From the NCBI RefSeq assembly GCF_041153465.1, contig NZ_CP154858.1:930001-994000 (forward strand): DNA of 64,000 nucleotides, read 5' to 3'. The translations under genes and the position numbers were made by a program. Source of the DNA: Thermohahella caldifontis (GTDB taxonomy: Bacteria; Pseudomonadota; Gammaproteobacteria; Pseudomonadales; Oleiphilaceae). This document shows positions 52,413 through 63,223 of the stretch, piece by piece (the stretch's first letter is position 1; each line of letters starts with the position of its first letter). The notes beneath the pieces are model-generated. The model saw only the letters and a program-made list of their open reading frames with translations. It did no database searches and was not told the DNA's origin.

Positions 52413-53023
52413 TTAGAGTGAAATACCGGAGAATGACATGAAGCCCAGAGACATCAGGCCCACGGTAATGAACGTGATGCCCAGACCGCGCAAGCCTTCA
52501 GGCACATCACTGTACTTGAGCTTCTCGCGAACGCCCGCGAGCACGATGATGGCCAGCGCCCAGCCAGTGCCCGCTCCTGCGCCGAACACGACACTTTCAC
52601 CAAAGGTGTAGTCACGCTCGACCATGAACAGTGCTGCACCCATGATGGCGCAGTTTACGGTGATCAGCGGCAGGAATACCCCCAGCGCGTTGTAGAGAGC
52701 CGGCACATACTTATCCAGCACCATCTCGAGGATCTGCACGGCGGCTGCAATGACACCGATATAGCTGAGATAGCCCAGAAAGCTCAGATCCACATTCGGC
52801 AGCCCCGCCCAGGCAAGCGCCCCTTCACGCAATATTCCGTTATACACCAGATTATTGAGTGGAGTGGTGATGGTCAGCACGACGATGACTGCAATGCCCA
52901 GACCAATAGCTGCTTCCATTTTTTTGGAGATAGCCAGAAAGGTACACATCCCCAGGAAGAAGGCCAGGGCCATGTTCTCGATAAAGATGCTCTTGATAAA
53001 GAGACTCAGGTAATGTTCAAGCA

Positions 53024-53024
<1 letters not shown>
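52413..53024 (-). CDS. nqrE: Na+-translocating NADH:quinone reductase subunit E
   Basis: A six-helix membrane subunit of 203 residues. It starts LEHYLSLFIKSIFIENMALAFF and has the conserved ENMALAFFLGMCTF and AIMGAALFMVERDYTF half-repeats, where the Cys residues form the membrane Fe/FeS site with NqrD. It overlaps nqrD by one base. Confidence 0.95.
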
Positions 53025-53681
<657 letters not shown>

Positions 53682-53689
<8 letters not shown>

Positions 53690-54497
53690 TGTTCGCCTCC
53701 CCTTTCGCTACACGTTCCAGGTATTTTTTGAAACCGTGTTCACCCAACCAGTACTGAATCAGGTTGGTCACACCGTTGCTGGTCAGTGTTGCTCCCGCCA
53801 GTGCATCCACAGCATAAGGTTCGTCAGGACTGCCCTTGACGACACCGCCCTTGACCAGTTTCGCCCGTACCTGACCTTTTTCATCATAGACCTTTTTGCC
53901 GGGCCATTGCGCTTTCCAGCGGGGGTTGTCCACCTCTCCACCCAGCCCGGGGGTCTCCGCATGCTCATAGAAGGTCAGCCCCACTACAGTGTTTCCATCC
54001 CCCTCAAGGGCAATGAATCCCCAGAGCGTGGACCAGAGGCCATATCCCCGGATCGGAAGAATCACCTTGTCAAGCTTGCCTTCTTTCTTGACCAGGTAAA
54101 CCTTGGCGTATTTCTCCTGGCGCTTGAGCTTGGCGATATCCTGCTCTCCGGGCAATACCTCTGAAAGCTTCGGAACCTTGGCTGCCCGGCGCTCATCGAA
54201 CTGATCAACACTGTCAAAGCCGATGCTCTTGGGATCGACATACTCTCCGGTTTCAAGGTTCACGATGGCAGGCGTAATCTGCTTGAAAAGTTCCTCAACC
54301 TCTTTCTTGGAGGGTTTGCGATCACCTTCAATCATGCTTGCGGCCCGCAGGATGTTCTCCTTCAGGTTCAGGGTCTTGTTGACATCCTGAATGGGCTTGA
54401 GAAGCACCGCTGCCGCTGAGACAAAGATGGCACAGACCAGACTCACCGCCAAGGCGACGAATACGGTTTTCTGAATGGAATCATTACCCTTGGACAC
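53682..54497 (-). CDS. nqrC: Na+-translocating NADH:quinone reductase subunit C
   Basis: A 271-residue subunit with one N-terminal membrane helix (about 10-33) and a periplasmic FMN domain. The FMN-accepting Thr is Thr237 in DALAGATLTSNG. The usual SGAT is here AGAT, a substitution outside the accepting residue. GYGLWSTLWGFIALEGDGNT and FYEHAETPGLGGEV are conserved. Overlaps nqrB by 14 bp. Confidence 0.95.
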
Positions 54498-55689
54498 GAG
54501 CCAGCCTCCTCTTGATGTTGGACTGAATCACCAGGTGGTCAATAACCGGCGCAAGCAGGTTCGCGAACAGGATGGCCAGCATCATGCCTTCCGGATACGC
54601 AGGGTTGACGACACGAATCAATACGACCATTGCACCGATCAGAATGCCGAAGATCCACTTTCCGGTGTTGGTCATGGATGCGGATACCGGGTCCGTCGCC
54701 ATGAAGAACATGCCGAATGCAAAGCCACCCAGCACCAGATGCCAGTGTGCGGGCACGGCGAACATCGGATTACTGTCACTGCCGATCATGTTGAACAGCG
54801 TGGACAGCGCAATCATGCCAACCATGGTGCCTGCAACAATTCGCCAGGAGGCAATCTTGGTTGCCAGCAATACCAGCCCGCCAATCATGATAGCCAGTGT
54901 TGAGGTCTCACCAATGGAACCCTGCTGGAATCCGAGGAAAGCATCAAACCAGGTCAGATGTCCCTGCAGAGCCTCCATACCACCCGCAGCGGCGACGCTC
55001 AGAGCGGTGGCGCCGGAAAAACCGTCCACTGCCGTCCAGACTGCATCACCAGACATGAACGCCGGGTAGGCGAAGAACAGGAAGGCACGGGAGACGAGTG
55101 CCGGGTTGAGGAAGTTCTTGCCGGTACCACCGAACACTTCCTTGCCCAGTACCACGCCAAAGGAGATACCCAGAGCAACCATCCACAGAGGCACGGTTGG
55201 CGGCAGGATCAGGGCAAACAGGATGGAGGTCACGAAGAAGCCTTCATTCACCTCATGCTTGCGCACCATGGCAAACAACACTTCCCAGAAACCACCGACG
55301 ATAAAGGTCACGGCATAGATGGGCAGGAAGTAAACGGCACCGTAAACAAAGTTGTCCCAGATGCTGTTCGGATCATTGCCTGCCAGCCAGCTGATGATCA
55401 CGCTGTGCCAGTCACCGGCCATCTGCAGACCATTGGCAGCCAGATAGCTGTTGGCCTGGTAGCCCACGTTGTACATTCCGAAGAACATGGCCGGGAACAC
55501 ACAGAACCACACCGTAATCATGATGCGCTTCAGATCCACGCCATCACGAACGTGCGCGGTGGTGGCCGTCACCGACTTGGGACTGTAGAAGAAAGTTTCT
55601 ACCGCTTCATACAGGGCATACCACTTTTCATAGCGGCCCCCCTTCTGAAACTCGGGTTCGATCTTTTCAAAAAATTCCTGCAAACTCAT
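54484..55689 (-). CDS. nqrB: Na+-translocating NADH:quinone reductase subunit B
   Basis: The main membrane subunit, on the Na+ path. The 401-residue product has about ten membrane helices. The covalent FMN site is Thr228 in DGFSGATALSVAAAG, and the riboflavin/quinone region includes KEVFGGTGKNFLNPALVSRA. GIPNPEGMMLAILFANLLAP-type end (NPAYPEGMMLAILFANLLAP) is conserved. Starts 3 bases after nqrA. Confidence 0.96.
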   Translation of the reverse strand: MSLQEFFEKIEPEFQKGGRYEKWYALYEAVETFFYSPKSVTATTAHVRDGVDLKRIMITVWFCVFPAMFFGMYNVGYQANSYLAANGLQMAGDWHSVIISWLAGNDPNSIWDNFVYGAVYFLPIYAVTFIVGGFWEVLFAMVRKHEVNEGFFVTSILFALILPPTVPLWMVALGISFGVVLGKEVFGGTGKNFLNPALVSRAFLFFAYPAFMSGDAVWTAVDGFSGATALSVAAAGGMEALQGHLTWFDAFLGFQQGSIGETSTLAIMIGGLVLLATKIASWRIVAGTMVGMIALSTLFNMIGSDSNPMFAVPAHWHLVLGGFAFGMFFMATDPVSASMTNTGKWIFGILIGAMVVLIRVVNPAYPEGMMLAILFANLLAPVIDHLVIQSNIKRRLARVQG

Positions 55690-55692
55690 GCG

Positions 55693-57036
55693 TCAGCCCT
55701 CGATTTCGATTCGAGTGAGCACATCCCGGAGAATCGGGCCATATTCGTACTTGCCCGGACAGGCAAACGTACAAAGCGCCAGGTCCTCTTCATCCAGTTC
55801 CAGTGCACCCAGTTTGGCGGCCATCTCGGTATCCCCGACAATCAGCGCACGCAGCAGCTGGGTGGGCAGGATGTCCAGCGGCATCACTTCCTCATAGGTT
55901 CCCACAGGCACCATGGCCCGCTCACTACCATTGGTATTGGTGGTGAACCGGTACCGGGCGGGCTTGATGAACTTGCTGATATAGATGTTCAGCAGGGAAA
56001 ACTTGTCCTTGCCCGGGCTCAGCCAGCCCATGAATTCCTTCTTGTCGCCCTCTTCCAGACAGCTGACCTGGTTGGCGTAGCGTCCCAGATAGGCGACCGG
56101 ACCACGACCTGTACGACCCCCGAAGATGGAGCCGGAAATCACCCGGTGCTTGCCGGGCAGAAGCTCACCTTCCGTAATATCCGCCAGGGAGGCCCCGGTC
56201 AGGGTGCGCACGAGGCGCGGATTCTTCACGCTCGGGCCGGCCAGTGCGATGACGCGCTCGGCACTGCGTTCACCCGTGGTGAAGAGGCGCCCGATGGCGA
56301 TAACGTCCTGATAGCCGATGGTCCAGACAGACTTGTGCTCGTCCACCGGATCCAGGAAGTGGATATGGGTACCGGCCAGACCGGCGGGATGCGGGCCATC
56401 AAAGGTTTCCTGCTGCACGATGCCGTTGGCCGGCAGCTTGAGTTCGACGCCCGGCCTGGTGCAGACAAACACCTTGCCTCGGGTCAGCGTACTGATTACC
56501 CACAGACCGTTTTCAAAATCCTCGCCGGCTTCGGCCAGGATGACTGCCGGATCCGCAGCCAGGGGATGGGTATCCATGGCCGTGACAAAGATGGAGTGAG
56601 GCTCGGCATCCTTCGCCGGCACCTTGCTGAACGGCCGTGTGCGGAACGCGGTCCACTCACCGCTCTCGATGAGCTGTTCCACCACAGCTTCCCGCTCCAG
56701 ACTGCTCAGCTCAGCCTTCTCATAGCGCTTGAACTGAACGGCTTCATCGCCTTCAACGTCGATCACCAGCGACTGAAAAACACGTCGCTCGCCACGATTG
56801 ATCTCGGCGACCACACCGCTGGCCGGTGCCGTATACTTGATCCCTTCGTTCTTCTTGTCGGAAAACAGGAGCTGCCCACGCTTGACCCGGTCACCGGGCT
56901 GCACGGCCATGGTAGGCTTCATACCATGATAATCAAAGCCAATCACCGCGACCCGCTTGACCGGATGACCCGCCTCGATTACTTGCTTGGGTGCTCCAGC
57001 GATGGGAAGATCCAGGCCTTTACTGATTCTGATCAT
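55693..57036 (-). CDS. nqrA: Na+-translocating NADH:quinone reductase subunit A
   Basis: A cytoplasmic subunit that contributes to the ubiquinone site, first gene of the nqrABCDEF-apbE-nqrM operon. The 447-residue product begins IRISKGLDLPIAGAP. It has PGDRVKRGQLLFSDKKNEG, the conserved central GTHIHFLDPVDEHKSVW segment and a Cys-containing CTFACPGKYEYGPILRDVLT at the end. Length is normal. A sigma-70 promoter lies about 105 bases upstream. Confidence 0.96.
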   Translation of the reverse strand: MIRISKGLDLPIAGAPKQVIEAGHPVKRVAVIGFDYHGMKPTMAVQPGDRVKRGQLLFSDKKNEGIKYTAPASGVVAEINRGERRVFQSLVIDVEGDEAVQFKRYEKAELSSLEREAVVEQLIESGEWTAFRTRPFSKVPAKDAEPHSIFVTAMDTHPLAADPAVILAEAGEDFENGLWVISTLTRGKVFVCTRPGVELKLPANGIVQQETFDGPHPAGLAGTHIHFLDPVDEHKSVWTIGYQDVIAIGRLFTTGERSAERVIALAGPSVKNPRLVRTLTGASLADITEGELLPGKHRVISGSIFGGRTGRGPVAYLGRYANQVSCLEEGDKKEFMGWLSPGKDKFSLLNIYISKFIKPARYRFTTNTNGSERAMVPVGTYEEVMPLDILPTQLLRALIVGDTEMAAKLGALELDEEDLALCTFACPGKYEYGPILRDVLTRIEIEG

Positions 57037-57138
57037 TGAGCCCCGCCTATCACCAGAGTAGTTGGAAAACAGTCACCAGCGCACGCCAATCATGTTCGAT
57101 TTTTTCGAGCGCCTTGGACCCGCCAAAAAACCGCCCCA

Positions 57139-57168
57139 ATTATAGGGACCTTTGTTGTTTTTTTCCAA
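57139..57168 (-). promoter_or_regulatory. Sigma-70 promoter of the nqr operon
   Basis: On the minus strand: -35 TTGGAA (57168-57163), 18-base A-rich spacer and a perfect -10 TATAAT (57144-57139). The predicted leader is about 95 bases. Together with the gap terminator the surrounding 290-bp intergenic region contains nothing else recognised. Confidence 0.7.
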
Positions 57169-57277
57169 TGAAAAACCAATCCTGCACTGCCATCCCAGGC
57201 CGCACGATTTCCGGCATCTTGATGCAAATCAAATGCGTTACGACTAAAGTCATACATGTGCATGCCCTGAACGACAA

Positions 57278-57298
57278 AGCCCCGCACAAGACGGGGCT
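57278..57298 (-). terminator. Rho-independent terminator of gap
   Basis: A 7-bp stem AGCCCCG / CGGGGCT (57278-57284 and 57292-57298) followed by TTGTC on the minus strand, 28 bases beyond the gap stop. The T-tract is short but position and GC stem fit. Confidence 0.7.
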
Positions 57299-57326
57299 CT
57301 GCAGCGGCAGGATGTACTTGCCGGTG

Positions 57327-58811
57327 TCAGTCCATGAACCTGGGGAACACCGGATAGGTCACACCCGCCATCTGATTGACCAGACGCACCACCTGGGCGC
57401 TGTAACCGGCCTCGTTGTCGTACCAGACGTAGAGTACCACACGGTCACCGTTGGCTATGGTAGCCACGGAGTCCACGATCCCGGCATGGCGTGAGCCGAC
57501 GAAATCACTGGAAACCACCTCGGGTGAATTGACGTAGTCAATCTGCTTCTGCAGCGGCGAGTACAGAGCCATTTCGCGCAGGTAGTTGTTGATTTCGTCC
57601 CTGGTGACTTCCTTTTCCAGCGTCAGGTTCAGGATCGCCATGGACACATTGGGAATGGGCACCCGGATGGCGTTGCCGGTCAGCTTGCCAGCCAGTTCGG
57701 GCAAGGCCTTGGCCACCGCCTTTGCCGCACCCGTTTCGGTGAGCACCATGTTCAGCGGCGCACTGCGACCGCGACGGGACCCCTTGTGGTAGTTGTCGAT
57801 GAGGTTCTGGTCGTTGGTGTAGGCGTGAACGGTTTCCACGTGACCGTTACGGATACCGAACTTGTCCTGCACGGCCTTCAGTACGGGCGTGATGGCGTTG
57901 GTGGTACAGGAGGCTGCCGACACAATGCGGTCTTCATCGGTGACGGTATCGTTGTTGATGCCATACACGATGTTCTTGATATTGCCCTTGCCCGGCGCAG
58001 TCAGTACCACGCGAGACACACCCGGACACTTGAGGTGCTGGGACAGGCCTTCTTCGTCACGCCATACGCCGGTATTGTCAATGACAATGGCATCGCTGAT
58101 ACCGTATTGGGTGTAGTCCACCTGATCCGGGCTGGACGCGTAGATGACCTGGATATAGTTACCATTGGCGATAATGGCATTGTTTTCAGCATCGACCGTG
58201 ATGGTCCCCTGGAAGGAGCCATGCACGGAGTCACGGCGCAGCAGCGAGGCCCGCTTTTCCAGATCGTTTTCGGCCTTGCCCTTGCGCACCACTACGGCGC
58301 GCAGACGCAGGTTATTGCCACTGCCCGCCTTTTCAATGAGAATGCGCGCCAGCAGACGACCGATGCGGCCGAAGCCGTACAGGACAACATCCTTGGTGGT
58401 GCCCCGGCTTGCCGTTGCATCTTCCTCGGTGTACTTGCCCACCACCTCGGCCACTTCTTCACGCACGAAGCTTTCCAGGGATGCGTAACGATCCTTGTTG
58501 CGGGCAAATTTGGTGGCCAGCTTGCCGATATCAATGTGGGCATGGCCCAGGTTCAGGCTGTCCAGAATCTGCAGAATGGGATAGGTATCGTGCACGGAGA
58601 GCTCATGCTCTTCCACCTGACGCACGAAGCGGTGCGCCTTGATGATGCCAATCACGGAGCGATTGATGATGGCGCGCCCGTAAATTGACGTCACGACATT
58701 GTTCTTGCGATACAACCGCCCAATCAGCGGAATCATGGCCTCTGCAACTGCTTCCCGGCTTTTCCAGTCCGTAAAACAGGCATCCAGTTTTTCCTGACTC
58801 ACCTCGATCAC
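57327..58811 (-). CDS. Glyceraldehyde-3-phosphate dehydrogenase, long form
   Basis: A 494-residue GAPDH with about 135 extra N-terminal residues before the Rossmann start VVLYGFGRIGRLLAR (GFGRIG at 146-151). The catalytic Cys is Cys302 in SAASCTTNAITP, and the HTEVTVHAYTNDQNLID-type region (VETVHAYTNDQNLID) and WYDNEAGYSAQVVRL at the end are intact. The N-terminal extension is helical with no known domain. This long form sits between the nqr genes and mfd in pseudomonads too. It probably has its own promoter and terminator. A gluconeogenic role has been proposed for some relatives, so the direction of use is not certain. Confidence 0.92.
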   Translation of the reverse strand: MIEVSQEKLDACFTDWKSREAVAEAMIPLIGRLYRKNNVVTSIYGRAIINRSVIGIIKAHRFVRQVEEHELSVHDTYPILQILDSLNLGHAHIDIGKLATKFARNKDRYASLESFVREEVAEVVGKYTEEDATASRGTTKDVVLYGFGRIGRLLARILIEKAGSGNNLRLRAVVVRKGKAENDLEKRASLLRRDSVHGSFQGTITVDAENNAIIANGNYIQVIYASSPDQVDYTQYGISDAIVIDNTGVWRDEEGLSQHLKCPGVSRVVLTAPGKGNIKNIVYGINNDTVTDEDRIVSAASCTTNAITPVLKAVQDKFGIRNGHVETVHAYTNDQNLIDNYHKGSRRGRSAPLNMVLTETGAAKAVAKALPELAGKLTGNAIRVPIPNVSMAILNLTLEKEVTRDEINNYLREMALYSPLQKQIDYVNSPEVVSSDFVGSRHAGIVDSVATIANGDRVVLYVWYDNEAGYSAQVVRLVNQMAGVTYPVFPRFMD

Positions 58812-58894
58812 CTCATTGCATTCTGGTTATGGTCCCGCGAACATGTCGTGACCCGCTCGCTGGCGACCTTTATGTCTGCGCTCGGCGCGCGCGT

Positions 58895-58923
58895 ATTATC
58901 CCCTTTCAGGAGGGGTAGTTCAA
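58895..58923 (-). promoter_or_regulatory. Sigma-70 promoter of gap
   Basis: On the minus strand: -35 TTGAAC (58923-58918), 17-base spacer, -10 GATAAT (58900-58895), followed by a GC-only stretch. Predicted leader is about 77 bases. Confidence 0.65.
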
Positions 58924-59003
58924 TGTTACCTCCCGGGCCGGGCCTGTGACTGAGGGAGAAAAGTCAGTATCATTCCCCTCCCCGCAGAGGTTTGAACACA
59001 TAG

Positions 59004-62000
59004 GTGAGCGCAAGTTTGATTGAAGCCCGGTTTCTCGACATCCTGAAAAAGCACGACACCGCCCACTGGCCCGAGCTGCCGCTGAGTGCCTGGGGCTGGT
59101 TGCTGCCCCGGATCCAGGACGCGCTGCAAAGCCCGATGCTGGTGCTGACCAGTCAGCCGGATGACGCCGAACGCCTGGTCAACGCCCTGCGCAGTCTGGG
59201 AGGCAGTCGCCTGGATGCCCGGCTGCTGCCCGACTGGGAAACCCTGCCCTACGACAGCTTTTCGCCGCACCAGGATATTGTCTCGACCCGGATCCGCTGC
59301 CTGCACGACCTGGCCAACAGCAAGGTGGACATTCTGGTCTGCGCCATCCCGGCAGCCATGCACCGGCTGGCCCCCATGTCCCATCTGCAGGGCACCGTTT
59401 TCCGCCTCCGCCTGGGTGACCGGCTGGACCCCGCCGCATGGCGCACACGCCTGGTGGAAGCCGGCTACCGGCTTGTGGATACGGTCTACGAGCCGGGAGA
59501 ATTCGCCGTGCGGGGCGCCATTCTGGACGTGTTCCCCAGCGGCAGTCCGCTGCCCATCCGCATCGAACTGTTCGATGAGGAGATTGACTCGCTGCGCACC
59601 TTCGACCCCGAAAGCCAGCGCTCCCTGAACAAGCTGGACAGCATTGATCTGCTCCCCGCTCACGAGTTCCCGCTGGATGCGGAGGCGGTCGAAGCCTTCC
59701 GCCAGCGCTTCCACACGCACTTTGCCGAAGCGCCCCGCAACATTCCGCTCATTGACGAGCTGAAACAGGGTATCGCGCCAGCCGGCATCGAGTACTGGCT
59801 GCCTCTCTTTTTTGAAAAGACGGCCACTCTGGTGGATTATGTCCCGGACCATGGTACGGTGGTCTGTCTCGGATCCTGGCAAGAGGCGGCCCGGCAGTTC
59901 TGGGAGCACGTCTGCCAGCGTTACGAAGATCTCAATGTGGACCCCAGACGGCCACTGATGGCACCTGCAGAGGTATGCCTGACGCCCGATCTTCTGGCCC
60001 ATGCCACACATCAGCGCAAGCGTGCCGTCACCCGGGCCGCATTGCCGGCCGACGGCATTGGTCCGCTACCGGACATTCATGTGGAAGAGCGGGCTTCAGA
60101 TCCGCTGGCAAGGCTGCGCTCCGCGCTGGACACGCCCGGCTTTCGCGCCATCCTGTGTGCCGAATCGGCGGGGCGCTGCGAAATCATTCATGCCCTGCTG
60201 AACCGCCATGATCTCGATCACGCGCTGTGCGACAGCCTGGATGACGCCCTGAACAGCGATGCCCGACTGGCACTGTGCGTGGCGGACATTCAGGGTGGCT
60301 TCGTATGGACGGAGTCCGGCCGCGCCCTCATTACCGAACAGGATCTGTTTACGGGCTATGTTCCGCAGAAACGGCGCCGGAAAAGCACACAGGACGAGTT
60401 CGAGAACGTCTTCCAGAGCCTGACCGAACTCAAGCCCGGCGCCCCGGTTGTCCATATCGAGCATGGTGTGGGTCGTTACCGCGGACTGGAGCGCATTTCT
60501 GCAGGTGGTGTGGAGCAGGAATTTCTCGTCCTCGAATATGCGGAAGGGGCAAAGCTGTATGTACCGGTCACCAGCCTGAACCAGATTTCCCGCTATACCG
60601 GACTGGACGAGTCGCTGGCACCGCTGCACAAGCTCGGTTCGGAACGCTGGAGTACTGCCCGCGAGAAGACGCTGAAGAAGATCCGTGACACGGCAGCCGA
60701 GCTCCTGGAAGTCTATGCGCGCAGGGAGGCCCAGAAGGGTTTTGCCTTTCCGCCACCGGACGAAGCTTACGAGGACTTTGCCGCGGCCTTCCCCTTCGAG
60801 GAAACACCCGACCAGCGATCGGCGGTAGAAGCCGTCATCCGGGACATGACCTCCGAGCGCCCCATGGACAGACTGGTGTGCGGCGATGTGGGATTCGGCA
60901 AGACGGAAGTGGCCATGCGTGCCGCCTTCCTGGCCGCACACGCCGGCAAGCAGGTGGCGGTTCTGGTGCCCACCACCCTGCTGGCCCAGCAGCACTTCGA
61001 GTCCTTCACCGACCGTTTTGCGGGCACCGCCATCACCATCGAGCTTCTGTCCCGCTTCCGCAGCGGCACACAGACGGACGACGTTCTGAAGCGGCTGGAA
61101 CAGGGCAAGGTGGATATTGTCATCGGCACCCACAAGCTGCTTCAGCCTTCGGTGAAGTTCAGGGATCTGGGCCTGCTCATCGTGGATGAAGAGCACCGGT
61201 TTGGCGTCAACCAGAAGGAGAAGATCAAGCAGTTGCGCGCCAATGTGGACATTCTGGCCCTGACCGCCACCCCGATTCCCAGGACACTCAACATGTCGCT
61301 GGGCGGGCTGCGCGACCTCTCCGTCATCAGCACGCCACCCCAGAAACGGCTGTCCGTCCGCACCTTCATTCAGGAAAAAAGCGCGGGCATCATCAAGGAA
61401 GCCATCCGGCGCGAGCTGCTCCGGGGCGGACAGGTGTTCTATCTTTACAACGAGGTCAAGACCATCGAGCGCTGCGCGCGCGAGCTGGCCGAAATGATTC
61501 CGGAGGCGCGAATTGCCGTGGCGCACGGTCAGATGCGGGAGCGCGACCTGGAAAAGGTCATGTCGGATTTTTACCACAAGCGCTACAACGTTCTGGTCTG
61601 TACCACCATCATCGAAACCGGCATCGACATTCCCTCGGCCAATACGATCCTGATCGAACGGGCGGACACGTTCGGCCTGGCCCAGCTTCACCAGCTCCGC
61701 GGCCGTGTGGGCCGTTCCCACCACCAGGCCTATGCCTACCTGATGACGCCGCCCCCCAGCGCGCTCAGCAGCGATGCACGCAAGCGGCTGGAGGCCATTG
61801 CCGAAGCACAGGATCTGGGTGCCGGTTTCATCCTGGCCACGCACGACATGGAAATCCGCGGTGCAGGAGAGCTGCTGGGAGACGAACAGAGCGGCCACAT
61901 GGAAACCGTCGGTTTCAGCCTTTACATGCAACTGCTGGAGGAAACGATCAAGGCCATGCGCGAGGGACGCGACCTGTCACTGGAAGACACCGGACCTGCA

Positions 62001-62441
62001 GGCTGCGAAATCAACCTGCGGGTCCCGGCGCTCATTCCTGACAGCTACCTTCCGGATGTCAACCAGCGCCTGCGCCTCTACAAACGTCTGTCTTCCTGCC
62101 GCTCGGAAGAGGAGCTTCAGGCCATCCAGGTGGAAATGATCGATCGCTTCGGTCTGCTTCCCGAAGAAGTGAAGCACCTCGTGCGGCAGACACGGCTGCG
62201 CATGCAGGCCGATGCGCTGGGCATCACCCGGATTGATGTCGGGGCCCAGCAGGGCACAGTCGAGTTCGCCAAACACACCCGGGTGGATCCCATGCGTCTC
62301 ATACAGCTCATCCAGTCCCGGCCGGACAGTTACCGGCTGTCAGGCGGCGACCGGCTGACCCTGCTGAAGCCTCCCAAGGAACCGGAAGAACGCGTACACT
62401 ACATCGAACATCTGCTGACCCTGCTGGAAGCCCGGACATGA
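59004..62441 (+). CDS. mfd: Transcription-repair coupling factor Mfd
   Basis: Removes stalled RNA polymerase and recruits UvrA. The GTG at 59004 starts a 1145-residue protein, within 3 residues of E. coli Mfd. It has the UvrB-like N-terminal region (LLPDWETLPYDSFSPHQDI, RGAILDVFPSG). The CarD-type RNAP-interacting domain has VVHIEHGVGRYRGLE near 490. The RecG-like translocase has Walker A CGDVGFGKTEVAMRAAF near 630, the DEEHRFG box and TATPIPRTLNMSL. RGRVGRSHHQAYAYL follows, then the C-terminal D7 region. The next gene overlaps its stop by 4 bp. Confidence 0.97.
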   Translation: MSASLIEARFLDILKKHDTAHWPELPLSAWGWLLPRIQDALQSPMLVLTSQPDDAERLVNALRSLGGSRLDARLLPDWETLPYDSFSPHQDIVSTRIRCLHDLANSKVDILVCAIPAAMHRLAPMSHLQGTVFRLRLGDRLDPAAWRTRLVEAGYRLVDTVYEPGEFAVRGAILDVFPSGSPLPIRIELFDEEIDSLRTFDPESQRSLNKLDSIDLLPAHEFPLDAEAVEAFRQRFHTHFAEAPRNIPLIDELKQGIAPAGIEYWLPLFFEKTATLVDYVPDHGTVVCLGSWQEAARQFWEHVCQRYEDLNVDPRRPLMAPAEVCLTPDLLAHATHQRKRAVTRAALPADGIGPLPDIHVEERASDPLARLRSALDTPGFRAILCAESAGRCEIIHALLNRHDLDHALCDSLDDALNSDARLALCVADIQGGFVWTESGRALITEQDLFTGYVPQKRRRKSTQDEFENVFQSLTELKPGAPVVHIEHGVGRYRGLERISAGGVEQEFLVLEYAEGAKLYVPVTSLNQISRYTGLDESLAPLHKLGSERWSTAREKTLKKIRDTAAELLEVYARREAQKGFAFPPPDEAYEDFAAAFPFEETPDQRSAVEAVIRDMTSERPMDRLVCGDVGFGKTEVAMRAAFLAAHAGKQVAVLVPTTLLAQQHFESFTDRFAGTAITIELLSRFRSGTQTDDVLKRLEQGKVDIVIGTHKLLQPSVKFRDLGLLIVDEEHRFGVNQKEKIKQLRANVDILALTATPIPRTLNMSLGGLRDLSVISTPPQKRLSVRTFIQEKSAGIIKEAIRRELLRGGQVFYLYNEVKTIERCARELAEMIPEARIAVAHGQMRERDLEKVMSDFYHKRYNVLVCTTIIETGIDIPSANTILIERADTFGLAQLHQLRGRVGRSHHQAYAYLMTPPPSALSSDARKRLEAIAEAQDLGAGFILATHDMEIRGAGELLGDEQSGHMETVGFSLYMQLLEETIKAMREGRDLSLEDTGPAGCEINLRVPALIPDSYLPDVNQRLRLYKRLSSCRSEEELQAIQVEMIDRFGLLPEEVKHLVRQTRLRMQADALGITRIDVGAQQGTVEFAKHTRVDPMRLIQLIQSRPDSYRLSGGDRLTLLKPPKEPEERVHYIEHLLTLLEART

Positions 62442-63223
62442 CTTTGAAAAATGCCCTGTTTGCCCTGTTTTTGCTGACTGTGTCAGGCTTGTCGCCGGCC
62501 GCACCGGGAAGCGATGATCTGAGGGCCTACAGACTCAACCTGATCCTTTTTGAGCACCTGAGCGAAAATTCCGATGAACAGGTCCCCTTGCGGGACCATC
62601 CGGTAAAACCGGCGTTTGACCGGGTCATCCTGCCGGATACACCGCTCATGGAGAACCAGATACAGATCAATGAGGATACGGAATTCGATCTGGCCGACAG
62701 CCTGATCCGCCTGCAGCGCTCGCGCCGCTACCGGGTGCTGTGGTCCGGTTCGGTGACACTGGTCATGCTCCCGGATACCGAGCATCACCTCAGCCTGACC
62801 GGACCGCTCAATGCCCAGGGTATTCCTCAGTTTGAAGCTGTTGTGGACTTCAGGCGTTCACTCTATCTGCATGCGGGTGTGACGCTGAATGTGCCGCAGT
62901 GGTCGCCCTGGTCCCATGTGCTGCTGGACACCGTCCTGCCTCCCGACAGAAGCGTCAGGAGAAATGGTTATCCGCCCTACCCCGCACCGTTACCGGATAT
63001 CGAGAACCGCGATCGTCAGCTCACGGGCTGGATCACGCTGGAACAGGCTCAGCGGCTCAAGATCGGGGTGACCACCTATTATGATCACCCGCGCTACAGT
63101 GCGCTTGTGCGCGTGGAGCGGGCAGAATTGCCGTCTCCGGAACAGGTACCCGAAGCGGGTACCCGCGGTGACGTGGTCAGACCTCTGTCGGCGCCGCCAG
63201 TACCGCTGTCAGCACAGCCCTGA
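62438..63223 (+). CDS. CsiV-family periplasmic protein
   Basis: A 261-residue secreted protein with a Sec signal (FALFLLTVSGLSPAAPG). It contains the CsiV pattern: YRLNLILFEHLS near residue 30, LADSLIRLQRSRRYRVLWSGSV near 87-108, a beta-rich C-terminal part and a Pro-rich tail. Vibrio CsiV binds peptidoglycan and helps LPOR-linked envelope regulation, so a similar role is inferred. The start overlaps the mfd stop (ATGA). The 3' end overlaps the convergent phosphorylase gene by 47 bp. The Pro/Ala-rich tail lies in this overlap. Confidence 0.78.
   Translation: MTLKNALFALFLLTVSGLSPAAPGSDDLRAYRLNLILFEHLSENSDEQVPLRDHPVKPAFDRVILPDTPLMENQIQINEDTEFDLADSLIRLQRSRRYRVLWSGSVTLVMLPDTEHHLSLTGPLNAQGIPQFEAVVDFRRSLYLHAGVTLNVPQWSPWSHVLLDTVLPPDRSVRRNGYPPYPAPLPDIENRDRQLTGWITLEQAQRLKIGVTTYYDHPRYSALVRVERAELPSPEQVPEAGTRGDVVRPLSAPPVPLSAQP

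Noticed and set aside
54958..57039. Plus-strand frame of nearly 700 codons opposite nqrB and nqrA
   Set aside because: Antisense shadow of two intact NQR genes.
59179..59448. Minus-strand short frame near the start of mfd
   Set aside because: Overlaps mfd fully and lacks a start signal or domain.
60096..61931. Minus-strand frame of about 610 codons opposite mfd
   Set aside because: Antisense shadow. Mfd is full length with all motifs on the other strand.
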